Source of the DNA: Sulfurimicrobium lacus
GTDB taxonomy: Bacteria; Pseudomonadota; Gammaproteobacteria; Burkholderiales; Sulfuricellaceae
Assembly (NCBI RefSeq): GCF_011764585.1
Contig: NZ_AP022853.1
Location: forward strand, 1,967,501 to 2,031,500
DNA: 64,000 nt
Direction: 5' to 3'
Positions within the stretch are counted from its first letter, which is position 1; the number at the start of each line of letters is the position of its first letter. The position numbers and the translations under genes are program-made. The notes beneath the pieces were generated by a model. That model had not been told where the DNA came from and ran no database searches. It saw only the letters and a program-made list of their open reading frames with translations. Below are positions 34,318 to 41,575 of this stretch, one piece after another.

Positions 34318-34326
34318 TGCTATAAT
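34318..34326 (+). promoter_or_regulatory. Extended -10 promoter at prophage right end
   Basis: TGC-TATAAT is a perfect extended -10 element reading towards the tRNA-Leu gene, about 135 bases upstream of it. No good -35 is visible, which extended -10 promoters do not need. A transcript from here would run through the truncated tRNA-Cys into tRNA-Leu. Confidence 0.6.
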
Positions 34327-34415
34327 CCGCCGCACGTAATATTTCGCAAGTTGCAAAAAGTGGGTGCGAAAGTGGGCGGAATCGTAAGCGTTTAATTTTG
34401 CAAGTTATTTAACAC

Positions 34416-34460
34416 CCTGCAAAGCCGTTTAGACCGGTTCGATTCCGGTCCCCGCCTCCA
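34416..34460 (+). other. attR: 3' half of tRNA-Cys
   Basis: From the anticodon loop (CTGCAAA, anticodon GCA) through the T arm (ACCGG-TTCGATT-CCGGT), acceptor strand CCCCGCC, discriminator T and CCA, this matches the 3' half of a tRNA-Cys. The 5' half is missing: upstream bases do not pair with the anticodon or acceptor stems. This is the expected remnant when a phage integrates into a tRNA gene and restores it at the other end. Confidence 0.85.
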
Positions 34461-34468
34461 AATTCCCA

Positions 34469-34558
34469 GCCCGGGTGGCGAAATTGGTAGACGCAACGGA
34501 CTTAAAATCCGTCGAGGCTTATCCCCTCATACCGGTTCGATTCCGGTTCCGGGCACCA
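34469..34558 (+). tRNA. leuZ: tRNA-Leu (anticodon UAA)
   Basis: A 90-base class II tRNA. The acceptor GCCCGGG pairs with TCCGGGC (one G-U pair), the anticodon loop CTTAAAA gives TAA at 34503-34505, and a long variable arm (GAGGCTTATCCCCTC region) and a T arm follow, with encoded CCA. It starts eight bases after the tRNA-Cys remnant. In Escherichia coli the order glyW-cysT-leuZ is known; a similar operon was probably split here. Confidence 0.97.
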
Positions 34559-34766
34559 AAATCAAAGACTTACAATAAAATTTATGTCCTGATTTGTGAT
34601 GCCATTTGACCGGCGTATCAGCTTCGTTGTGTCGGAACATTTTACAGCTCAGGTTCTCGGGCTGAACCTTATTCTCTATAAGTATCTAATTAGATACATT
34701 TGTCGCTTCCATGGTACGAATATTGCCTTTGCGAAAGAGGCGGATGATATTACCAACGGGAGGCAA

Positions 34767-35180
34767 ATGGTCATCATGGACACTACATCCAACGGTCAAA
34801 TTCTCTTGACTGACTATGAAACGGCACTCTTGCTTCAACCCCATATTAAAAACAAATCTGCGCTGGATTGGCTTATAAATGATCGCCAGCATGACGCCAT
34901 TCTCCCCTATGTAATTTCGATGGGGGAGCCGTGCTATCGCGAGGCGGATGTGGTCTTGTTTATTCGCCAGGCACTGAATCCGTCAGCGCGTTTTGTTCGC
35001 GTCGACAATCACCTCGTTACTGACACGCGGAAATCATCCGATCGGCGTTTGCAAGGTGGTGCCCGAAGAATAGAAGCAACTCATTTGTCCCCTGGAATTG
35101 AACGCCGTCGAAGTGATTACCCGGATCGTCGTATGTTTGCATACCCAGATCGGCGCGCCCAGACAGCCTCGTATTATTAA
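34767..35180 (+). CDS. Hypothetical host protein with Arg-rich C-terminus
   Basis: The 137-residue product starts MVIMDTTSNGQILLTDYETA, taken because GGGAGG lies just upstream and the bases before it are AT-rich and not coding-like; an in-frame ATG at 34596 would add 57 residues. The middle looks globular (ALDWLINDRQHDAILPYVISM); the last 50 residues are rich in Arg/Asp (SSDRRLQGGARRIE, RRRSDYPDRRMF). I recognise no domain. It is the first host gene after the tRNA and has no operon partner. The 208 bases between tRNA-Leu and this start show no other feature. Confidence 0.55.
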   Translation: MVIMDTTSNGQILLTDYETALLLQPHIKNKSALDWLINDRQHDAILPYVISMGEPCYREADVVLFIRQALNPSARFVRVDNHLVTDTRKSSDRRLQGGARRIEATHLSPGIERRRSDYPDRRMFAYPDRRAQTASYY

Positions 35181-35289
35181 ATTGCCACGCATCGACTCCA
35201 TTTCTGGAGGTTCATCGCCTCTGCTCTGACAGGTTGGCCGAGCACAGCGTGTGTACCAGAATCGTGGCCGGCAGGCTGTGGATTGAAGA

Positions 35290-35690
35290 GGGGCTTGTGG
35301 GGCGTCAACGGCATTGGCCGATTATGGCGTTCCCAATGTGTGCAACTGCCCGCAATACAACGGCTGTTCGCCGGAATTTGCCGACCTCAACCATTTGCTT
35401 GAGATCCTGGTGCGTGGCGCAAACGAGTCTGATGCTTACGGGGATGGTGGGTTTCACCGCCCACACGGTCAATCTGGCGATTCCTGAATCGCCGCAGCAG
35501 CTTGACTTTCATCGTTGGGGACATTTCGCCGATCTCATCCAGAAACAATGTCCCGCCGCGCCAGTTCGAATACTCCCTTCTTGTTGCGAACGGCGCCAGT
35601 AAAGGCGCCACTGACGTGTCCGAATAATTCCGCCTCCAGCAAGGTTTTCGTCAGCGCCCCCCGCGATGAATGGATTTTTCCGGACATGCC
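35290..35690 (-). pseudogene. Remnant of a sigma-54-dependent (NtrC family) activator
   Basis: Reading the minus strand in changing frames recovers, in order, pieces of the sigma-54 AAA domain: [19 protein letters not shown] with the GAFTGA loop, [19 protein letters not shown] (Walker B), [14 protein letters not shown], and [16 protein letters not shown]. At least two frameshifts interrupt it and both the N-terminal receiver region and the DNA-binding C-terminus are gone. It resembles activators of the PrsR/PEP-CTERM type, but the fragment is too short to be sure. The rest of the gap 35181-35878 shows no intact gene. Confidence 0.85.
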
Positions 35691-35878
35691 GCATAACGGT
35701 CTTCATGCTCCGAAGAATACATAGTTCTATGTATTTCATAGTATTAATTGCTGTGGCTACACTACGCCAAGCGTGTGGGGAGCCTTGCAGATAGGCCATC
35801 CAGACCCCCTGACTACTGCGTTGTTACGCGACACCAGCATCCTGTTTAGCGCAAATTCCATAATGATCGGAGGGGTAC

Positions 35879-36232
35879 ATGAGATACCAATTCCAACTCA
35901 AGAAACTGTTGATCGTCGCATCTGCTGCCGCTGTGTTCGCCTTCTCCGCCGGTGCCATCGCGGCTGTAGACGAGGACGCGGCAAAGGCGTTGGCGCGTGA
36001 GAACAGCTGTTTCAAGTGCCATAGCGTCAGCAAGGATAAAGATGGGCCTGCCTACAAGAAAGTCGCCGAGAAATACCGGGGCAAGGCTAACGCCGAGGAA
36101 CGCTTGATTACTCACATCACCACCGGCGAGAAGGCGAAATTTCCCGATGGCCATGAGGAAGACCACAAGATCATCAATACCAAGGACATGGCGCAGATCA
36201 AGAATCTCGTCGACTGGATCCTTTCACGGTAA
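35879..36232 (+). CDS. Periplasmic monoheme cytochrome c, MtoD-like (first copy)
   Basis: The 117-residue protein has a signal peptide (MRYQFQLKKLLIVASAAAVF... cut after about AIAA) and one heme site, CFKCH, giving a small periplasmic class I-like cytochrome. It heads a run mtoD-like, mtoD-like, mtoA, mtoB, cymA, the order known from Sideroxydans with one extra monoheme gene. It probably carries electrons between the outer-membrane complex and inner-membrane acceptors. The only Met after the heme site is in KDMAQI; the conserved DGHEEDHK offers His residues as alternative distal ligands. GGAGG lies upstream of the ATG. Confidence 0.85.
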   Translation: MRYQFQLKKLLIVASAAAVFAFSAGAIAAVDEDAAKALARENSCFKCHSVSKDKDGPAYKKVAEKYRGKANAEERLITHITTGEKAKFPDGHEEDHKIINTKDMAQIKNLVDWILSR

Positions 36233-36278
36233 CCATTCACCCGCTCAATACTTAAACCACCGAATTGGGGAGTTACAA

Positions 36279-36641
36279 ATGAGCCATCAAGCACGTACCA
36301 AAACTCTGGCTGGCGTGATTGCCGGCGCTTTTGTTCTTTCCTTTTCGGCATCGGCATTCGCTGCCGATGCCATTGATGCGGCGGCAGCGAAAAAACTTGC
36401 GCGCAAAGAGAGCTGCTTGAGGTGCCACAACGTAAGCAAGAAGAAAGAAGGGCCTTCGTATCAATCGATCGCTTACAAGTACAAGGGCAAGAGTGACGCT
36501 CTCGATATGCTCGTCAAGCACATCACCTCGGGTGAAGACAAGGTCAAGCTTTCCGATGGCCATGAAGAAATCCACAAGATAACCAAAATCAAGGACTTAG
36601 ATCAGGTCAGGAACCTTGTTCGCTGGATTCTTGCGCAGTAA
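36279..36641 (+). CDS. Periplasmic monoheme cytochrome c, MtoD-like (second copy)
   Basis: The 120-residue paralogue of the preceding protein has a signal peptide (AGVIAGAFVLSFSASAFA), heme site CLRCH and shared blocks (GP.Y, HITSGE, DGHEEIHK, RNLVRWIL). The Met of the first copy near the C-terminus is Leu here (KDLDQV); a different Met occurs at DMLVKH. Tandem duplication is evident. Gap to the first copy is 46 bases with a GGGGAG ribosome site, so both are probably in one transcript. Confidence 0.85.
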   Translation: MSHQARTKTLAGVIAGAFVLSFSASAFAADAIDAAAAKKLARKESCLRCHNVSKKKEGPSYQSIAYKYKGKSDALDMLVKHITSGEDKVKLSDGHEEIHKITKIKDLDQVRNLVRWILAQ

Positions 36642-36704
36642 GAAATATATCTTGCTGGACATTCATTCGTGGTCTCTGCAACACCAAGAAAAGTGGAGAA
36701 AAAA

Positions 36705-37700
36705 ATGAAATTAATTCTAAAAGTGCTGATCTTGTGTGCGTTCTTCGGGGGCCTCGGAGGTGCTTCTTCCGCTCTCGCATCGGATGCGCCTCCGCAACAG
36801 GGCAAATCCGCGACGGCGACTGTAGCCCTGAATAAGGATGCTGTGTGCACCAAGTGCCACGACGAAAGCGAAACGAAGCCGATTCTGGCGATCTATCAGA
36901 CCAAGCACGGCGTCAAGGCAGATTCACGCACGCCTTCCTGCCAGTCGTGCCACGGCGATAGCGATAAACACCTGCATGGTGACCCTAAGCAAAAAGGGCG
37001 AGCCTCACCTGACATACTGTTCGGAACCAAGCGAGCTACCTCCGGCTCTTATGCGCCGACTGAGGTAAAGGTCCAAAACGCGGCCTGCCTGACTTGCCAC
37101 GATGAAGATTTGAATCGTACCCACTGGGATGGTGGTCAACACCAGGTCAATGACGTGGCGTGTGCCTCGTGCCACGAGATCCACAATGCCCACGACAAGG
37201 TTCGCGAACGGAAGACGCAAACCCAGGTCTGCTTTGCGTGCCACAAGGAGCAACGTGCCGATACCCACAAGATATCCACTCACCCGATCGATGCCAACAA
37301 GGTCATTTGTTCCGACTGCCACAATCCCCATGGTTCGGCCGGTCCAAAACTGCTCAAGAAGAACACGGTAAACGAAACCTGTTTCACCTGCCATGCCGAG
37401 AAGCGCGGCCCTTTCCTGTTTGAGCATCAGCCCGTCAACGAGGACTGCACCAACTGCCATACGCCGCACGGCTCCAACATCACGCCGTTGCTGAAAGACC
37501 GGCCGCCTTTCCTGTGCGACGAGTGTCACGACGGCCCGCACAATAGCAGACAGCCTTATGGAACTGGTGCGGCAGGCATACAGGGTGGTTTGCTTCCCGT
37601 CGCCGCTCCGAACAACAACGCAGTTGGACGCTCCTGCATGAACTGCCACGTGATGGTTCATGGCACTAATAGCCCGGCTGGTGCCTTCTTACATCGCTAA
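36705..37700 (+). CDS. mtoA: Decaheme cytochrome c MtoA (DmsE/MtrA family)
   Basis: The 331-residue protein has a signal peptide (LKVLILCAFFGGLGG...ALA) and exactly ten CxxCH sites: CTKCH, CQSCH, CLTCH, CASCH, CFACH, CSDCH, CFTCH, CTNCH, CDECH and CMNCH. This number, spacing and length fit MtrA/MtoA/PioA. It should sit within the MtoB barrel and pass electrons from Fe(II) at the cell surface to periplasmic cytochromes (or the reverse in respiratory reducers). Start MKLILK has GTGGAG upstream. mtoB begins 17 bases after it. Confidence 0.93.
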   Translation: MKLILKVLILCAFFGGLGGASSALASDAPPQQGKSATATVALNKDAVCTKCHDESETKPILAIYQTKHGVKADSRTPSCQSCHGDSDKHLHGDPKQKGRASPDILFGTKRATSGSYAPTEVKVQNAACLTCHDEDLNRTHWDGGQHQVNDVACASCHEIHNAHDKVRERKTQTQVCFACHKEQRADTHKISTHPIDANKVICSDCHNPHGSAGPKLLKKNTVNETCFTCHAEKRGPFLFEHQPVNEDCTNCHTPHGSNITPLLKDRPPFLCDECHDGPHNSRQPYGTGAAGIQGGLLPVAAPNNNAVGRSCMNCHVMVHGTNSPAGAFLHR

Positions 37701-37717
37701 TTCTTAGGGAGATTACA

Positions 37718-40045
37718 GTGAAAACCAATTACAGGAATCTTACTGTCAGGGTACTGAATCTGGCGGTGCAAGGGGCGTTGGTGGCGATGTTTGCGATCCC
37801 CGCGGTTGCGATGGCGGAAGGCGAGGATGATGTTGCGGCCTTGACGAACCCCACGAACTATTTAGAAATTGGCGTGGAGAACACTTCTCGGAGTTCCGCC
37901 AAGTTCGGGGAATACAACGGCTTGAACAAGAAGGGTGTTGATGCAATCGGCAACTTCGGCATTAGCGGCGGCGACGCATATGGCCAAGGGTCAGGCACGA
38001 TGCGTTGGGGTGTCACGGGTACCGATCTGGGAACGACATCCCGCGAGCTCGGTGCGACGATGAGTAACCAAGGTACATGGGATTTGAGAATAAAGTACGA
38101 TGAATTACAGCACAATATCACCGATACCTATCAAACACCCTATCAGGGCAGCATGGGCGGGAACAACTTCGTCTTGCCCACTGGCTTTGGCACGGTTGCA
38201 AACACTTTCACTTCGTTGACTGCACCTCAAATTGCGACCATCCACAACGTCGACATCGACACGAAAAGAAAAAACACATCGTTCAGCGCGGGGTACCACT
38301 TCAATCCGCAATGGGACCTTAAGTTTGACTTCAACCATCTAGATCAGTCCGGCGCGAAGCTGATGGGTTTTGCATCGGATGCGCTAGGTGGGGCCACCGG
38401 CGAGAGAATTGCGATTCTGCCGAACCCGACTGATTACACGACGGACACGGTCAATCTCGCGCTTAATTGGGTTGGCGATAAACGCCATCTAACGGTGTCG
38501 TACTTCGGCTCCTTCTTTAAGGATAATTACAACGCCGTGACATGGACAACCTTTGCCGGGGCAAATGTGACCGATTCGATGAGCACACCACCGAGCAACC
38601 AGTTTCATCAGTTCAACCTGACGGGTGGCTTCGTCATCAGTTCGGCAACGAAACTCGCTGGTGGTCTGTCCTATGGGCGCAATACCCAAAACGATAGCTT
38701 TGCGGGCACTTTTACAACAGTCGGCGCATTGACTACCGTTCCTGTACTTCCGGTAAACTCGCTGAATGGCCTCGTCGTAACGACCCATGCCGACCTGAAA
38801 CTAACCAATCAGACCACCAAGGATTTGGTGCTGAGTGCCGGCTTGAAGTACAACGAGCGCGACAACCGCACGCCATCCAACCTCTATCGGTTTGACGATC
38901 TTGGTACAACTTCTCAGGCGTTGACTGGAACTGCGAACCAAGTCGTGTTCAATACTCCGATGAGCCATAGGCGCACCCAGTTAGAGCTCGGTGGGGATTA
39001 TCGGATCGACAAGCGCCAGAGCCTGCATCTCGGTTACGAGTACGAGCGCATTAGCCGCTGGTGCAATAACTCTGTTGCGTCAAGCGCTTTACTGACGTCA
39101 GCAGCAGCACAGGCATATTACGCGCTGGGGGGCACTGGTTGCGCTCAAGTCCCCGAAAACAAGGAAAACAAGGTCGTAATGGGATATCGGCTACGTGCGA
39201 ACGAAGATGTGAGCTTCAATGCCGGCTACACTTACAGCAGACGCAAAGCCGACATCAACAGCTCGTTTTACAATCCGATGCAGGCTTTGTCCGCGGGCTT
39301 TGAGAACTTTGGCTACGTGGCCTTCTTCGATGCTTCGCGCAAGGAACATCATTTGAAAGCCGGCGCCAACTGGCAGGCGACCGAAAAACTTGAACTTGGG
39401 TTGAATGGCCGCTACACGAAGGATTCCTATGATGACTCGACTCTGGGTGTGCAGGACGGTCATGCCGCCAGTATCAATCTGGACGCTACGTATGCATATT
39501 CTGAAAATAACAGCGTTTCCGCCTATGCTAGTTGGCAGGACCGAGAGCGGAAAATACTGAGTTCTAACCTTGCGGGCAGCCCTACGAACGCGAGTGCGAT
39601 TCAGGCCGCAGAAAACATGTGGACCAACGATCTGATCGACCGGAATGACACGCTCGGTATTGGCGCCAAGCAAAAAGGGTTGATGGGGGGGCGGTTGCAA
39701 CTCGCCGAGGACGTGACCTACTCCCATAGTACGACGAGCTATTCGACTGCACTGGTGGCGCCATTTACTCTCGCCACCTGTACCGCCACCTCAAATCTTA
39801 GTTGTGGATCTTTGCCTGATATCAAGAGTGAGCTGCTGCAGTTCAAGTTCACCGGCAGTTACCAGGTTAGCAAGCCTGGCAAGGTGGTCGCCGGGTATAT
39901 GTATCAGCGTCTGAAATCCAACGACTTCTTCTTCAATGCCTACCAGACTGGCTATACGCCTACCGGTGTGTTGCCAACCAATCAGCAAGCGCCGAACTAC
40001 AGCGTGAATGCTCTGTTCGTGGCCTATAACTATACGTTCAGGTAA
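37718..40045 (+). CDS. mtoB: Outer-membrane beta-barrel MtoB (MtrB/PioB family)
   Basis: The 775-residue protein has a signal peptide (LVAMFAIPAVAMA) and a long run of alternating amphipathic strands with Tyr/Phe at strand ends, closing with VAYNYTFR, a C-terminal Phe motif typical of outer-membrane barrels. Size and position after the decaheme gene identify it as the MtrB/PioB-type sheath that holds MtoA across the outer membrane. The N-terminal CxxC of Shewanella MtrB is not seen. A hairpin with a U tract follows it. Confidence 0.92.
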   Translation: MKTNYRNLTVRVLNLAVQGALVAMFAIPAVAMAEGEDDVAALTNPTNYLEIGVENTSRSSAKFGEYNGLNKKGVDAIGNFGISGGDAYGQGSGTMRWGVTGTDLGTTSRELGATMSNQGTWDLRIKYDELQHNITDTYQTPYQGSMGGNNFVLPTGFGTVANTFTSLTAPQIATIHNVDIDTKRKNTSFSAGYHFNPQWDLKFDFNHLDQSGAKLMGFASDALGGATGERIAILPNPTDYTTDTVNLALNWVGDKRHLTVSYFGSFFKDNYNAVTWTTFAGANVTDSMSTPPSNQFHQFNLTGGFVISSATKLAGGLSYGRNTQNDSFAGTFTTVGALTTVPVLPVNSLNGLVVTTHADLKLTNQTTKDLVLSAGLKYNERDNRTPSNLYRFDDLGTTSQALTGTANQVVFNTPMSHRRTQLELGGDYRIDKRQSLHLGYEYERISRWCNNSVASSALLTSAAAQAYYALGGTGCAQVPENKENKVVMGYRLRANEDVSFNAGYTYSRRKADINSSFYNPMQALSAGFENFGYVAFFDASRKEHHLKAGANWQATEKLELGLNGRYTKDSYDDSTLGVQDGHAASINLDATYAYSENNSVSAYASWQDRERKILSSNLAGSPTNASAIQAAENMWTNDLIDRNDTLGIGAKQKGLMGGRLQLAEDVTYSHSTTSYSTALVAPFTLATCTATSNLSCGSLPDIKSELLQFKFTGSYQVSKPGKVVAGYMYQRLKSNDFFFNAYQTGYTPTGVLPTNQQAPNYSVNALFVAYNYTFR

Positions 40046-40066
40046 GCGTCCCATTAAGGCGGAACA

Positions 40067-40098
40067 TTTGGGGTGCAATGTTTCGTACCCCAATTTTT
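40067..40098 (+). terminator. Intra-operon hairpin between mtoB and cymA
   Basis: Stem TTGGGGT / ACCCCAA with a 12-base loop followed by five T residues. It lies between mtoB and the tetraheme gene in the same direction, so it may partly end transcription and lower cymA relative to mtoAB. The next ATG is 34 bases away. Confidence 0.65.
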
Positions 40099-40132
40099 CC
40101 AAGATCAATATGGTTTTAGTTAGGGGACATTT

Positions 40133-40729
40133 ATGGACAGTAATCCGGGTTCTCTGAAACGTGCGTGGATTTTTCTCAGGAGGCCAAGCGCGAAGTACTC
40201 AATCCTGACGCTTCTGGTCGCGGGTTTTTTCTCAGGCATCATCTTCTGGGGCGGATTCAATACCGGCATGGAAGCGACGAACAAGCTGGAATTCTGCGTC
40301 TCTTGTCATGAAATGCGCGATACGGTGTATCAGGAATACAAGAAGTCCGTCCACTATTCGAACCGCAGCGGCGTGCGTGCTGTTTGCTCCGATTGTCACG
40401 TACCCAAGGACTGGGGTCACAAGATGTTGCGCAAGATCCAGGCAAGCAATGAAGTGTGGGAGAAGATTACGGGGTTCGTCGATACGCCGGAGAAGTTCGA
40501 AAAGCATCGCATGGAACTGGCGACGCACGAATGGGCGCGCATGAAGGGGTCGGATTCGCGCGAATGTCGTAACTGCCACAGCTTTGATGCCATGAGTGGT
40601 GACAAACAAAAGCAAACTGTCTTCAATAAGCACATGAAAGCAAAAGCCGAAGGCCAGACTTGTATCGATTGCCACAAGGGTATTGCACACCATCTGCCCA
40701 AGGAATATAGAGATCCGGACGAGGAGTGA
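40133..40729 (+). CDS. cymA: Tetraheme NapC/NirT family cytochrome (CymA/MtoC-like)
   Basis: The 198-residue protein has one N-terminal membrane helix (ILTLLVAGFFSGIIFWGG) and four heme sites (CVSCH, CSDCH, CRNCH, CIDCH), with NapC features such as CHEM and the C-terminal CIDCHKGIAH. NapC-family proteins exchange electrons between quinones and periplasmic cytochromes. In iron oxidisers the CymA-like partner of MtoAB is thought to pass electrons to the quinone pool. A terminator follows, marking the end of the mto cluster. Confidence 0.9.
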   Translation: MDSNPGSLKRAWIFLRRPSAKYSILTLLVAGFFSGIIFWGGFNTGMEATNKLEFCVSCHEMRDTVYQEYKKSVHYSNRSGVRAVCSDCHVPKDWGHKMLRKIQASNEVWEKITGFVDTPEKFEKHRMELATHEWARMKGSDSRECRNCHSFDAMSGDKQKQTVFNKHMKAKAEGQTCIDCHKGIAHHLPKEYRDPDEE

Positions 40730-40748
40730 TCCCGTTTTTGGCGTAAAG

Positions 40749-40785
40749 AAATAGTCGCATCTGACAAACACGCGACTATTTTTTT
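40749..40785 (+). terminator. Rho-independent terminator after cymA
   Basis: Ten-base-pair stem AAATAGTCGC / GCGACTATTT with a 13-base loop and a continuing T tract. It closes the mto cluster; the following 170 bases before ccmA show no gene and no clear promoter. Confidence 0.87.
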
Positions 40786-40957
40786 AGACGTAGAGTTGCT
40801 GCCGCCACGCTTCGTGCGCCTGAACTGAATTACGAATCTTAATATTTCGTAATGTGTTTGCGAGAATGGCACCGCATCTGCGTTTATCCAGTAAAATTGC
40901 CCACTTTCTGCCGAGTAGCGGGCTGAACGGCCGTTTCAAAAATATGGGCGATTATTA

Positions 40958-41575
40958 ATGCTGGAAGGGAAAGACCTCGCCTGTGTACGGGGTGAGCGGA
41001 CGCTGTTCAAGCACCTGAACTTCACACTCGATGAAGGCGAATTGCTGCTGGTGCAGGGCGCCAACGGCAGCGGCAAAACCAGTTTGCTGCGCATGGTTTG
41101 TGGCCTCCTGGCACCTGAGTTCGGCGACATTCTGTGGCGCGGTGAAAAAATCAGCGGGGCACGTGAAAGCTACCATGCCGAGATGACCTACTTCGGTCAT
41201 GCGCCAGCGGTCAAGGAAGATCTGAGTGCCGCTGAAAACCTGAGCTTTTCCTGTCAACTTGCCGGCATTCCCGTGGATCAGGATGCAGTGAAAGGCGCGC
41301 TGGGTCATCTTGGGTTGGGACATTGCCTGAACCTGCCGGCGAAATCCCTGTCTCAAGGGCAACGCAGGCGCGTCGCGCTTTCACGCTTGCTGCTGGCCAA
41401 GGCTAAACTGTGGATTCTGGATGAGCCGCTGACGGCACTCGATCAGGCGGCTCTGCAACTCGTGCAATCCTTGATCGGAGAACACCTGCAAGCGGGGGGC
41501 ATGGCTTTGATGACCACTCACCAGCCGGTCATGATCCAAGGTGTCGAGCCCAAAATTTTGCAGTTGAAACCATGA
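40958..41575 (+). CDS. ccmA: Heme exporter ATP-binding protein CcmA
   Basis: The 205-residue ABC ATPase has Walker A (GANGSGKTS), signature (LSQGQRRRVALS) and Walker B (LWILDEPLTALD). With CcmB and CcmC it drives release of heme-loaded CcmE in System I cytochrome c maturation. First gene of a nine-gene ccm operon with overlapping ends; its stop overlaps the ccmB start (ATGA). No good ribosome site is seen before the ATG. Confidence 0.95.
   Translation: MLEGKDLACVRGERTLFKHLNFTLDEGELLLVQGANGSGKTSLLRMVCGLLAPEFGDILWRGEKISGARESYHAEMTYFGHAPAVKEDLSAAENLSFSCQLAGIPVDQDAVKGALGHLGLGHCLNLPAKSLSQGQRRRVALSRLLLAKAKLWILDEPLTALDQAALQLVQSLIGEHLQAGGMALMTTHQPVMIQGVEPKILQLKP

Larger units (their letters stand above)
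1..34460. mobile_element. Prophage, podovirus type, integrase end outside window
   Basis: The segment has the modular order of a temperate podovirus. A leftward early operon, a repressor/Cro switch and a rightward replication module are followed by terminase, head, tail, ejection, fibre and lysis genes. The head set (portal, Bbp19-like, scaffold, capsid, Bbp16-like cement) resembles the Bordetella phage BPP-1 group. The right boundary is set by a tRNA-Cys 3' half at 34416-34460. No integrase is seen, so the left boundary and intact tRNA-Cys must lie before position 1. Every late gene has an open frame, so the prophage may be functional. Confidence 0.93.

Noticed and set aside
34256-34320. Intrinsic terminator after the spanin genes
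   Set aside because: The AGCC...GGCT pairing near 34,260-34,280 is short and has no T tract.
34371-34460. Complete tRNA-Cys using GGCGGAA as 5' acceptor strand
   Set aside because: Only five of seven acceptor pairs form, and the D arm and 5' anticodon strand are missing, so it is a 3' remnant.
1-34460. Integrase or excisionase gene
   Set aside because: No tyrosine or serine recombinase motif occurs in any frame of the phage part; it is presumed left of the window.
35234-35602. 122-codon plus-strand frame in the gap before the cytochromes
   Set aside because: It lies opposite the sigma-54 activator remnant and has no protein-like sequence or ribosome site.
35779-35795. Sigma-54 type -24/-12 promoter (TGGGGAGCCTTGCA) before the cytochrome genes
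   Set aside because: The spacing between the GG and GC elements is eight bases rather than ten, and the -24 consensus is poor.
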